DNA from: Oscillospiraceae bacterium
GTDB taxonomy: Bacteria > Bacillota > Clostridia > Oscillospirales > Oscillospiraceae
DNA length: 10,850 nt
Assembly: GCA_028691385.1 (NCBI GenBank)
Contig: JAQUZL010000067.1
Coordinates: 1 to 10,850, forward strand
Reading direction: 5' to 3'
Shown here: positions 1 through 6,020 of the stretch, piece after piece
Position numbering within the stretch: the first letter of the stretch is position 1
Layout: every line of letters begins with the position of its first letter
Notes under the pieces: generated by a model
Seen by the model: the letters and a program-made list of their open reading frames with translations, nothing else
Databases searched by the model: none
Told to the model about the DNA's origin: nothing
Made by a program: the position numbers and the translations under genes

Positions 1-66
1 CATTGCGCTTTACACCCCTTCATAGCTCTCTAACCCGTTGCGGACCCGCGTGTTTCGGGCATGCCG

Positions 67-83
67 GGGCCGGAAATCGGCCC
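67..83. other. small GC hairpin after the serine hydrolase gene
   Basis: A 6-bp perfect stem (GGGCCG/CGGCCC) with a 5-base loop lies 12 bases past the stop codon of the serine hydrolase gene. No T-run follows it on the minus strand, so it is at most a weak terminator or an RNA 3'-end stabiliser. Nothing else is recognisable in bases 1-94. Confidence 0.25.
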
Positions 84-94
84 GCGGCCTCCCG

Positions 95-1503
95 TCAGCG
101 CTGCGGCCGATCCGCCTCCAGCAGCTTTTCCTCCCCGAATACGTCCAGCCGGGAGAACAGCTCCATGCGCATGCCGCCCTCCCGGGCGGAAAACCGCATC
201 TCAAAGGCGTGGGGTGCGTTCAGGCTGCGGCACTCCAGCACCAGCATCTCACCGCGGGTGTGCGCGGCCGCGGCAAAACGCAGCGGCGCGCGCTCTGTCC
301 GCGGCATCTGGCGGAAGAGCGTGGGCCGGAAATTTTTCGTCCAAAGCACATTTTCCTGCCATGCGCCCGAAGGCGCGCACACCGTCTGCACGCCGCGGCC
401 GTCGCACAGCCATACGCGGGCGGCCTTCCCGTCCACGCGCACGCGAAGGCCCGTAAAGGCCGCCGGGTTGGCCCGGCAGTCCAGCCAGCCGGTATCCCAT
501 TCTTTGCCGTCCAGCCGACCCTGGGGCGCGTACGCCTCCGGCAGGCCGCCTTCCGCGGGCACGCCGCTGCGGGCATGCAGATTTTCCAGCAGCGGCCACA
601 ATGCGTTCAGCTCCGCGCTCATATCCGTGCACTCGGCCGTGACGGCGGCGGCGATGCCGGTTTCAGGCAGCACCACGCACAGCTGCCCAAACGCACCGTC
701 GCCGCGGAAACCGCCGCGCCGATTCAGCCAGAACTGGTAGCCGTAACCCGCACACCAGTCCGGCGTGCCGTTGCCCTCGTTCACGGAATGCAGCCCGGAA
801 GCCAGACGCACCCATTCCCGGGGCAGCACCTGCCGCCCCTTCCATTCTCCCTCGTTCAAATACAGCAGGGCCAGCTTTGCCACATCGTCGCAGGACGCCT
901 GCAGTCCGGTTCCGCCCTGGCACCGCCCGTCCGCGCACACCTGCCACGAAAAATCCTCCACGCCCAGCGCCGGGAACACCGTGCGCGCCAAAAGCTCCGG
1001 CACCGTGCACCCCGCGGCGCGCCGCACCAGCTCCGCAACAAGGTAGGTTGCGGCGGTGTTATAGGCAAAAAACGCGCCCGGCTCATAAGACAGAGGCGCT
1101 TCAAAAAAAGCGCGCACGCCATCCGCCGCAAACGCCACCTGCGGCATCACGCAGGCCGCATGTCCCGTGTTCATGGAGAGCACATGCCCCACGCACAGTC
1201 GGCTCCAGCGGGCGTCGCCCGTACACAGGGAAGCATATTCGGGGAACCAGTCCAGCACACGGTCGTCCGGATGCAGCTTTCCCATCCCGAACGCAACGCC
1301 CGCGGCCGTGGACGTAAAGCTCTTGCTTAGCGAATACATCTCCCGCTTATCGTCGCATGCATAGGGCGCGACAGCCCAGCGGACCATACATTCGTTTTTT
1401 CAAAGATCTCCAGCGCATGCAGCTGCACGCCCACAGCACGGGCCTCCCGCGCAAAATCTGCAAGGGCCTCACGCGAAACGGACGCGTGCACAAAATTTTC
1501 CAT
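95..1503 (-). CDS. Serine hydrolase, beta-lactamase/class C PBP fold, broken by a -1 frameshift
   Basis: The best start is ATG 1503, preceded by AGGAGAG at a 7-base spacing. It gives an N-terminus (MENFVHASVSREAL...LHALEIFEK) that runs out of frame at a run of six A on the minus strand (plus 1395-1400). The rest is open from about 1395 to stop TGA at 95. One extra A would join the parts into a 469-residue protein, a normal length for the family. In that numbering S58-L-S-K61 is the SxxK nucleophile motif, Y148-N-T stands where the family has its YxN-type tyrosine, and R-G-D-G-A-F-G-Q near 268-275 matches the third active-site motif. The last ~140 residues form an accessory beta-rich domain. 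The family includes esterases, D-aminopeptidases and beta-lactamase-like enzymes; the substrate is unknown. No signal peptide is seen, so it is probably cytoplasmic. An internal ATG at 1387 lacks a ribosome binding site and would drop the segment before SxxK. It lies 75 bases downstream of the AraC-type gene, which may control it. The break could be a real mutation, a sequencing error or recoding. Confidence 0.85.
1395..1400 (-). other. Homopolymer A6 frameshift site in the serine hydrolase gene
   Basis: On the minus strand the codons read GAA AAA ACG. Upstream coding is in this frame; downstream coding with the SxxK motif is in the -1 frame (AAC GAA TGT ATG GTC). Either one A has been lost from a run of seven, or the ribosome or RNA polymerase slips here. 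The upstream frame keeps family-like sequence up to the run, and the downstream frame keeps it from the run onward, so the break maps to the run itself. Confidence 0.75.
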
Positions 1504-1518
1504 CTTTCATCTCTCCTC

Positions 1519-1537
1519 GCCCGCGCGCTGCGCGGGC
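1519..1537. repeat. GC-rich hairpin beside the serine hydrolase ribosome binding site
   Basis: Perfect 8-bp stem (GCCCGCGC/GCGCGGGC) with a 3-base loop, ending one base before the AGGAGAG ribosome binding site of the serine hydrolase gene. On the plus strand T6 follows at 1541-1546, so it resembles a terminator for antisense transcription. On the minus strand it could affect access to the ribosome binding site. Confidence 0.45.
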
Positions 1538-1549
1538 CGCTTTTTTGCA

Positions 1550-1580
1550 GAGCCGCACCTGCCCGGGCGCGGTGCGGCTC
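1550..1580. repeat. 10-bp hairpin overlapping the AraC-type stop codon
   Basis: Perfect 10-bp stem (GAGCCGCACC/GGTGCGGCTC) with an 11-base GC-rich loop. It includes two bases of the regulator's stop codon. No T-run follows on the minus strand, so it does not look like a complete terminator; readthrough into the serine hydrolase gene is plausible. Confidence 0.45.
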
Positions 1581-2499
1581 AGTTCTCGGAATTCTTGATT
1601 GCGCGGTAGGTACGCGGAGAAATACCCACGATTTTTTTGAAGGTGCGTGAAAAATGCGTCGAATCATTGAAGCCCACCTCGTACCCAACCCATGTGATGG
1701 AATTGGCGGGGTCCTTCAAAAGCTCGATGGCCTTCTGAATGCGCAGGTTCATGATATACTCCACCAGCGTCTGCTGCGTGAGCACCTTGAACAGATAGCA
1801 GAAATATGTTTTGGACACCATGGAGATGCGGCACACGTCCTCCAGCTTGAGCGGCTCGCTGTAATGCGCCTCCACATACCGGATGGCGTCCTCCACCATG
1901 GGCTTGTACTTGTCGTAAACGGCCGCCGCGGTGTGGCTTTGGGGCGACTGTGAATATTCCCGCGCCAGAAGAAGCAGCAGCTCCATAATCTGCACGCGCA
2001 GAAATTCCTCGTAATAGCTGTCTCCGTTTTCATATTCCACCAGCATCGCGTTCATCAGCGCGTTCACACGCTCACCCGTTTCGGGCCGCAGGGAAAACTG
2101 GGAATGGATGTCGTCGGCGTCCTTCAGGAACAGCCATGCAAAGGAAAGATTCAGCGCTGCTTCATGCACCTGCTGATAGGCGCTGTTTTCTCCGGACGGG
2201 AAAAAATGGTCAAAGGAAAATTCGCAGCTGATGATCTCGGCATCCTCCAAACGCACCACCTGGTGCTCGATTTTGGGCGGCACGATGAAAATATCGCCGC
2301 GGGTCATCAGATGCTTCTGCCCCTCCACCCAATGCTCACAGCAGCCCCGGGTGATGTACCAGATCTGCATATAATCGTGCGAATGCGGCAGATATCCGGA
2401 GGGATTTTCCGACGTCACCTTGTAAATTTTACAAAATTTGCTCTTGGTAAACATCGTGCTTTTTTCAAACAGGACCGCCGGTTCATTCCAAACCTCCAT
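1579..2499 (-). CDS. AraC/XylS-family transcriptional regulator with N-terminal cupin domain
   Basis: A 306-residue DNA-binding regulator. The start is ATG 2499, chosen because AAGGAGG lies 7 bases upstream; the longer open frame to 2715 has no such site and crosses a terminator. Residues ~20-100 form a cupin-type sensor: HSHDYMQIWYIT (39-50) and GDIFIVPPKIEHQV (68-81) are the usual metal- or sugar-binding strands. Residues ~200-300 hold two helix-turn-helix motifs, the second with the AraC signature (VGYEVGFNDSTHFSRTFKK, 271-289, followed by VGISPRTYR). Regulators of this shape commonly respond to sugars or other small nutrients and act on neighbouring genes. The serine hydrolase gene downstream on the same strand is the obvious target in view. 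A promoter-like element and an intrinsic terminator both lie inside its upstream region, suggesting attenuated expression. The effector is unknown. Confidence 0.93.
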   Translation of the reverse strand: MEVWNEPAVLFEKSTMFTKSKFCKIYKVTSENPSGYLPHSHDYMQIWYITRGCCEHWVEGQKHLMTRGDIFIVPPKIEHQVVRLEDAEIISCEFSFDHFFPSGENSAYQQVHEAALNLSFAWLFLKDADDIHSQFSLRPETGERVNALMNAMLVEYENGDSYYEEFLRVQIMELLLLLAREYSQSPQSHTAAAVYDKYKPMVEDAIRYVEAHYSEPLKLEDVCRISMVSKTYFCYLFKVLTQQTLVEYIMNLRIQKAIELLKDPANSITWVGYEVGFNDSTHFSRTFKKIVGISPRTYRAIKNSEN

Positions 2500-2540
2500 C
2501 GTGTACCCTCCTTCCCGGCAGACGCCGCATCGCCGCCAAC

Positions 2541-2582
2541 AAAAAAGCAGCCGCGCGCCCGTCTTATGGGGACGCGCGGCTG
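2541..2582 (-). terminator. Strong intrinsic terminator upstream of the AraC-type gene
   Basis: 10-bp perfect stem (arms at 2548-2557 and 2573-2582) with a 15-base loop that can add a CCC/GGG pairing. On the minus strand it is followed by C and T6 at 2546-2541. It ends about 40 bases before the regulator's start codon, yet lies downstream of a promoter-like element at 2629-2637. It is therefore either an attenuator in the regulator's leader or the end of a separate small RNA. Confidence 0.8.
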
Positions 2583-2628
2583 TACAATATAATCCCGGCC
2601 CGCCGCCATACCGATGGCGGGCAAAATT

Positions 2629-2637
2629 ATTATACCA
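2629..2637 (-). promoter_or_regulatory. Candidate extended -10 promoter for the AraC-type gene
   Basis: Minus-strand TGGTATAAT matches the extended -10 consensus (TGnTATAAT) exactly. No convincing -35 is present at 17 bases, which extended -10 promoters tolerate. Transcription would start near 2622, giving a ~120-base leader that runs through the 2541-2582 terminator before the regulator's start at 2499. Confidence 0.45.
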
Positions 2638-2771
2638 TGACGCCGCCAACGGCGGCCACAGCAAAACCTCATTCACGGAGGTTTTGCATGATTCAATGTC
2701 CTTAAACCCATGCACGCCAGCGCATCAGCGCACAACGTGCGCGTGGCCGCAACCGCAGCGGGTTTAAAGTT

Positions 2772-2780
2772 ATTATAACA
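2772..2780 (-). promoter_or_regulatory. Second candidate extended -10 promoter
   Basis: Minus-strand TGTTATAAT also fits TGnTATAAT. It shares 13 of 15 bases with the element at 2623-2637 when both are extended to TATAATAA.TTT. It overlaps the right edge of the terminator hairpin of the surface-protein fragment, which weakens the case. If used, the transcript would cover all hairpins from 2767 down to the terminator at 2541. Confidence 0.3.
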
Positions 2781-2809
2781 TACCGCCGCAAAAATGCGGC
2801 GGTATGTTA
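2776..2809. terminator. Hairpin terminator after the surface-protein fragment
   Basis: Perfect 15-bp stem (arms at 2776-2790 and 2795-2809) with a 4-base loop, 16 bases past the TAA stop of the surface-protein gene. The 3' side on the minus strand is AT-rich (TAATAACTTT) rather than a pure T-run, so termination may be moderate. On the plus strand T7 follows only after ~11 bases. Confidence 0.65.
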
Positions 2810-2825
2810 CCAAAGTGTTATTTTT

Positions 2826-3308
2826 TTAAGCCTGTGTTTCTCTGTGTTTTTTCCATACCAGCAGCGCCAGCACCGCCGTGCATGCCGCCGCGGCAATCAA
2901 AACCCATACCAGCGGGAACGCATCGCCGGTTTGCGGCATACCCGGCGATGTTGTGCCGGAGGACGCGCCGCCAGCAGAGGACGCACCGGTGGATGTACCC
3001 GTAGAAGTGTCGGAGGAAGAACCGGAGGAAGAACCGCTCTGCGAACCGCTGGTGCTGCCGGACGACGAGCTGCCGCTCCCGCCCGTTTTCGGCTGCACAA
3101 GCACATACAGGCTCAGGTGGTCCAGCTTCGCGGCCAATATCCCGTTTGCCACCGACCCTGCCAACAGCGTCTTTTCGCCCGTCGGGCTTACAAAATACAG
3201 CTGCGTTTTGCCCGCGTCAAAGCCCTGCGGTATCCGGAAACTGATGTTCAGCACACCGCGCGGCTGTACCAAAGCGCCGTTTAAGCGCAGTGCGATACGG
3301 CAAACCAC
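2826..3308 (-). CDS. C-terminal fragment of a sortase-anchored surface protein (5' truncated)
   Basis: The reading frame begins at GTG 3308 but family-like sequence starts only at about residue 4 (RIALRLNGALVQP...). This continues as a small beta-rich module (to ~residue 72) of the kind that often precedes the wall anchor in Gram-positive surface proteins. A Ser/Gly/Thr-rich linker (~76-122) follows, then MPQTGD (124-129), a ~23-residue hydrophobic segment and the charged tail KKHRETQA. This is the full order of a cell-wall sorting signal, with Met in place of the usual Leu in LPxTG. There is no signal peptide and no body of the protein, so the piece cannot be exported. The frame is closed by TGA at 3321-3323, just upstream. 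Coding on the opposite strand begins where this gene is cut. It is best read as the 3' remnant of a larger gene whose front is missing at the 3291-3300 junction. Confidence 0.75.
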   Translation of the reverse strand: MVCRIALRLNGALVQPRGVLNISFRIPQGFDAGKTQLYFVSPTGEKTLLAGSVANGILAAKLDHLSLYVLVQPKTGGSGSSSSGSTSGSQSGSSSGSSSDTSTGTSTGASSAGGASSGTTSPGMPQTGDAFPLVWVLIAAAACTAVLALLVWKKHRETQA

Positions 3309-3461
3309 ACTTTCACCGCCTCAACCGAAGCAGCGACCATGACCTTCTCTGTGCCTTTCCGTGTGGACGGCGCCGCAACGCTGCAGGTCGTCGCCAGCCA
3401 GGCAGGCTTTCTCTTTGACGACATCGCTCTGACCGTTATCCGTCTTGGCGACGCGTCCTGA
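3285..3461 (+). pseudogene. C-terminal fragment of an unrecognised plus-strand protein
   Basis: After an in-frame TAA at 3282-3284, the plus strand is open to TGA at 3459-3461. From about 3294 the translation looks like real protein: D-T-A-N-H-T-F-T, later FRVDGAATLQVVASQAG and FDDIALTVIRLGDAS. It alternates hydrophobic and polar residues like beta strands, has GC-rich third codon positions, and is followed 34 bases later by a strong terminator. The FDDI-type ending resembles the last strand of jelly-roll carbohydrate-binding domains of secreted proteins, but I cannot assign a family. An internal ATG at 3339 has no ribosome binding site. The 5' part of the gene is absent; its place is taken by the oppositely oriented surface-protein fragment. 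Confidence 0.55.
3291..3300. other. Junction of two 5'-truncated genes, head to head
   Basis: Protein-like sequence of the minus-strand surface-protein fragment begins at about 3299 and runs left. Protein-like sequence of the plus-strand fragment begins at about 3294 and runs right. Both lack their N-terminal parts at the same point, so a single deletion inside one gene cannot explain it. A rearrangement breakpoint or an assembly/amplification chimera fits. Confidence 0.6.
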
Positions 3462-3495
3462 CCCATTGTCATATCTGGATAGATATCCGACAAAC

Positions 3496-3530
3496 AAGAA
3501 TGAGGAACGGCACCGCCGTTCCTCATTCTT
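3496..3530. terminator. Bidirectional terminator at the end of the opp-ridA operon
   Basis: Perfect 16-bp stem (arms 3496-3511 and 3515-3530, AAGAATGAGGAACGGC and complement) with a 3-base loop. It lies 18 bases past the ridA stop on the minus strand and 34 bases past the stop of the plus-strand fragment. T-rich sequence flanks it on both sides, so it can serve both convergent units. Confidence 0.85.
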
Positions 3531-3547
3531 TTATCCTTTCGATCTAT

Positions 3548-3937
3548 TCAGTTTGGCAGGACGGCCACCGCTTCGATCTCGATGACCATGCCGTTATTGA
3601 ATTTCCCAATCTGCATCGTGCTGCGCGCGGGCGGGTCCACGGGGAAGAATTTTTTATATTCCTCGTTGAACACCGCGAAATCATCAATATTACTGACAAA
3701 GACCAGCGTTTTCACCACATGCTTGAGATCGGTGCCCGCGGCAATCAGGATCTGCTCCAGATTTTTGATCGCCTGCCGGGTCTGTAGGACGATATCGCCT
3801 GGGCCGACCATCTCCTGCGTCACTGGGTCGTTCGCGGTAACACCCGCTGTAAAGACAAAATCTCCCACGACAAATGCCTGCGAGTACCAGCCGCCCGGAT
3901 TCGGGGCCTTATCAGTTGTAATTCTTTTCAGTTCCAT
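3548..3937 (-). CDS. ridA: RidA/YjgF family reactive imine-enamine deaminase
   Basis: A 129-residue protein, the normal size for the family. ATG 3937 is the start because AAGGAG lies just upstream; the longer frame to 3979 would run back into the preceding gene. RidA proteins are cytoplasmic trimers that hydrolyse reactive enamines and imines, such as 2-aminoacrylate, to keto acids and ammonia. Arg105 in the context PPARSTMQI is the residue that defines active RidA, and E120 in VIEIEAVAV is kept. The position that is Ser in E. coli RidA (T-S-G) is Ala here (T-A-G), and the N-terminal GGWYSQA differs slightly from the common G-P-Y-S-Q-A, so the substrate may differ. It is the last gene of the operon, 13 bases after the amidohydrolase. 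Its role there is inferred to be clearing an imine or enamine made by this pathway. A RutC-like role in pyrimidine breakdown is an alternative, but no rut genes are seen. Confidence 0.92.
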   Translation of the reverse strand: MELKRITTDKAPNPGGWYSQAFVVGDFVFTAGVTANDPVTQEMVGPGDIVLQTRQAIKNLEQILIAAGTDLKHVVKTLVFVSNIDDFAVFNEEYKKFFPVDPPARSTMQIGKFNNGMVIEIEAVAVLPN

Positions 3938-3950
3938 TTTATTTCGCTCC

Positions 3951-5204
3951 TTATTCCCAATCGTTTTCGCAAAGGTCAATAAACGTTCCCAAAAGGGTGT
4001 TCGCGCCAGCCTCCAGGTCCTCCGGCGTCGTATATTCCTCGGGGCAATGGCTGAGTCCCTCGTTCGAGCTGCGCAGGAAGATCATCCCCATCGGCATAAT
4101 CCGCTCGATGTTGACCGCGTCATGGCATGGGAAGCTGATCATTTCAGTGTGCGGGATACGGTGTCCCTCCGCTGCTTTATGGATAGCGGACATCAGACGC
4201 GGATGGCAGTGAGACGGCCGTTCGTCGATGGTCGTTGTGACCGAATAAGTCAACCCGCGTTCGCTGCATTGCTTTTCCACAAAAGCAATCAGATCGTCAT
4301 AGAACTTCTGCCATTTTTCGTCGTCGGCCTCCCGGTAATCGACCGGGATGACCGACTGGCGCGCAATGATGTTATGTTCGGCCGGATCGGACTGGATGTA
4401 GCCGACCGTGCCGCGGGTGTTCGGGCTCAGGGTCTTTGCCAGCCGTTCCACCTCGCACGCGACTGCGGCCGCCGCCGCAAGCGTATCATGCCGGTCCTCC
4501 ATCGCCATGCCGCCAGCATGGCATGAGATGCCGTTCAGAGTGATATAGAACTGCTTGATCCCGGCGATATCGGTCACGACCGCGAGCGGCAGATCATGTT
4601 CAAGCAGATAGCGGCCCTGTTCGATATGTACTTCGATGAAGCAGCAATAATTTTTCGGGTCAATGATGCTGTCCTCGATATTGTCCGGGTCAAGTCCCAT
4701 GCCAAATTCACGCATCGCGTCCCGCAGTGGCTCGCCGGTGAACCGGTGCTTGGTGACATCGGGGTAGTCGTGCGGCAATACGCCGCACATCGCCTTGCTG
4801 CCGAAGGTACCTCCCAAAAACTGGCTTGCTTCCTCATTCACAAAGGCGACCATCTCAATCGGGCGGCGTGGTTTGTAGCCGTTGTCCCGCATGGTCTGCA
4901 GCGCTTCTAGCGCGGTCATAATACCCGTGAGGCCGTCAAATTTCCCACCGTTCGGGACCGTGTCGAAATGCGAACCGGAAAGGATCGCCGGAAGGTCTTC
5001 CGTTCCCTCCATACGCCCATAGATATTCCCCACGGTGTCGACGCGTACGCCGAGCCCAGCCTCTTCCATCCATTTTATCAGTAGTTCGCAGGCCTCTTTA
5101 TATTCCGGAGTCCAGGCAAATCTGCTGATCCCCCCCTGCGGGTCGGCTCCGATGGAACCGACCTGCTGCTGCCGGTCCCACAGGCGGGCTTTGTTAATTT
5201 CCAT
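3951..5204 (-). CDS. M20-type zinc amidohydrolase (N-carbamoyl-L-amino acid / allantoate hydrolase group)
   Basis: A 417-residue protein of typical length for hydantoinase/carbamoylase-type M20 enzymes, with ATG 5204 preceded by GAGGTG at 8 bases. The metal-binding pattern is visible: GSHFDTVPNGGKFDG (77-91; H79 and D90), NEEASQF (123-129; catalytic and metal Glu pair E124-E125), HIEQG (193-197) and GLSHCPEE (383-390; H386). A dimerisation/lid domain lies between about 215 and 330. Enzymes of this group split N-carbamoyl amino acids, allantoate, ureidoglycolate or beta-ureidopropionate into the amine and carbamate or ammonia. An odd point: the usual S-G-A-G-H-D-A loop is SFPCHDA (357-363), and the lid motif reads HAGGMAMEDRHD (229-240). 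This suggests a substrate unlike that of the best-known members. Plain amidase or peptidase activity on an N-acyl compound is possible. It sits between a dehydrogenase and RidA in a transporter operon, pointing to catabolism of the imported compound. Confidence 0.88.
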   Translation of the reverse strand: MEINKARLWDRQQQVGSIGADPQGGISRFAWTPEYKEACELLIKWMEEAGLGVRVDTVGNIYGRMEGTEDLPAILSGSHFDTVPNGGKFDGLTGIMTALEALQTMRDNGYKPRRPIEMVAFVNEEASQFLGGTFGSKAMCGVLPHDYPDVTKHRFTGEPLRDAMREFGMGLDPDNIEDSIIDPKNYCCFIEVHIEQGRYLLEHDLPLAVVTDIAGIKQFYITLNGISCHAGGMAMEDRHDTLAAAAAVACEVERLAKTLSPNTRGTVGYIQSDPAEHNIIARQSVIPVDYREADDEKWQKFYDDLIAFVEKQCSERGLTYSVTTTIDERPSHCHPRLMSAIHKAAEGHRIPHTEMISFPCHDAVNIERIMPMGMIFLRSSNEGLSHCPEEYTTPEDLEAGANTLLGTFIDLCENDWE

Positions 5205-5249
5205 ATTCCAGACACCTCTTCCAATCTTTCATTTGCGCCATCCGGATGC

Positions 5250-6008
5250 TCAAAGCATCACATCGCCAAGGTTCGGTCCAAGCGTCTGGCCCGTATAGAG
5301 GTTTCCGTCCGGTTCCGACGCCAGAAAAATCGCGGACGGGACTACCTCTTCCACCTCTCCGAAACGCGGCAGAACCAGTTCCGCCGCCTTGCCTCTGATC
5401 CATTCCTCGCTCACTTCGCCCATCAGTTGGGTCACAATCGGGCCGGGAGCCACACAGTTCACAGTGATGCCGTACGCACCCACTTCCCGCGCGAGCGATT
5501 TGGTGAAGCCGATCATCCCGGCCTTTGCGGCGGAATAATGACAATGCTCGACGCTGCCTTTCTGTCCGACCTGTGACGCAATGTTGATGATACGGCCAAA
5601 TTTCCGTTCAATCATATGCGGCACAGCATAGCGGCAGGTGAGAAAAACGCTGTTCAGATTCACGGAAATTGTCCGCTGCCAGTCTGTGAAGCTCATGTCG
5701 GTGAGGCGTTTCGGCTTTGAGATGCCCGCGTTGTTTAGGAGAATGTCAATCCTTCCAAATTCCCTGATCGCCGTATCGATGAGCTCCTTTGCGGTCTCCT
5801 CCTGTGAAATATCCCCTTCCGCCAGGATCACCCGGACGCCGTTTTGTTCCAGCTCCTGCCGAAAAGCTTCCATTTCGGCGGCCGGATGCCCATAATAGTT
5901 GAGCACCAGGTCGGCGCCTTCCCGGGCAAAACCCTCCGGGAAGCCGCGGCTCATGCCTTTCCCGGCGCTCGCCCCTGTGATCACCGCAATTTTACCTTTT
6001 AATCTCAT
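5250..6008 (-). CDS. Short-chain dehydrogenase/reductase (classical SDR)
   Basis: A 252-residue NAD(P)-dependent oxidoreductase with the full classical set. TGASAGKG (11-18) is the nucleotide-binding loop, NNAG is at 92-95, and N117, S145, Y158 and K162 (YSAAK) form the catalytic tetrad. PGP at 188-190 and GQTLGPNLGDVML at the C-terminus are typical of FabG-like SDRs. ATG 6008 follows GGAAGGA at 5 bases. The gene starts 12 bases after oppF ends and 45 bases before the amidohydrolase begins. The glycine loop has Ala and Lys where SDRs usually have Ser/Arg and Ile (TGASxGIG). No acidic residue ends the second strand (VLNYYG), so cofactor choice is uncertain. Homology searches would probably label it 3-oxoacyl-ACP reductase, but the operon suggests it acts on a hydroxyl or keto group of the imported amide or on its product. 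The substrate is not readable from sequence. Confidence 0.9.
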   Translation of the reverse strand: MRLKGKIAVITGASAGKGMSRGFPEGFAREGADLVLNYYGHPAAEMEAFRQELEQNGVRVILAEGDISQEETAKELIDTAIREFGRIDILLNNAGISKPKRLTDMSFTDWQRTISVNLNSVFLTCRYAVPHMIERKFGRIINIASQVGQKGSVEHCHYSAAKAGMIGFTKSLAREVGAYGITVNCVAPGPIVTQLMGEVSEEWIRGKAAELVLPRFGEVEEVVPSAIFLASEPDGNLYTGQTLGPNLGDVML

Positions 6009-6020
6009 TGGAATCCTTCC

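Larger units (their letters stand above)
2541..2769 (-). ncRNA. Candidate structured RNA or leader: four hairpins plus terminator
   Basis: This non-coding stretch holds a series of inverted repeats. In order on the minus strand they are: an 8-bp long-range pairing (2760-2767 with 2702-2709) enclosing a 6-bp hairpin (2728-2742); a 10-bp hairpin with a 7-base loop (2661-2687); a 6-bp GCCGCC/GGCGGC hairpin (2642-2656); a 7-bp hairpin (2603-2620); and the terminator at 2541-2582. An extended -10 element lies just upstream (2772-2780). I do not recognise a known RNA family. Arguments against: a second promoter-like element interrupts it at 2629-2637, and GC-rich spacers make short hairpins easily by chance, though not so easily the 10-bp ones. 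Confidence 0.35.

Noticed and set aside
1..22. Possible start of another minus-strand gene (ATG at 3..1 with AAGGGG upstream)
   Set aside because: The spacing of about 11 bases is long and no coding sequence is visible beyond the start codon, so it cannot be supported within this window.
38..1330. Long plus-strand open frame of 430 codons
   Set aside because: It is antisense to the serine hydrolase, rich in Arg, Ala and His with no family pattern, and has no ribosome binding site. It is a by-product of high GC at codon third positions.
95..1387. Serine hydrolase starting at ATG 1387
   Set aside because: No ribosome binding site precedes it, and the family normally has a segment of about 40-60 residues before SxxK, which is present upstream in another frame.
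1579..2715. Longer regulator starting at 2715 (378 residues)
   Set aside because: The extra 72 residues are not domain-like and cross the 2541-2582 terminator. The start at 2499 has an AAGGAGG site at the right distance.
3281..3526. Minus-strand frame of 81 codons across the junction
   Set aside because: It begins inside the terminator hairpin, is antisense to a better coding frame, and shows no family features.
3582..4526. Plus-strand open frame of 314 codons
   Set aside because: It is antisense to ridA and the amidohydrolase, both of which have clear motifs, starts and spacing.
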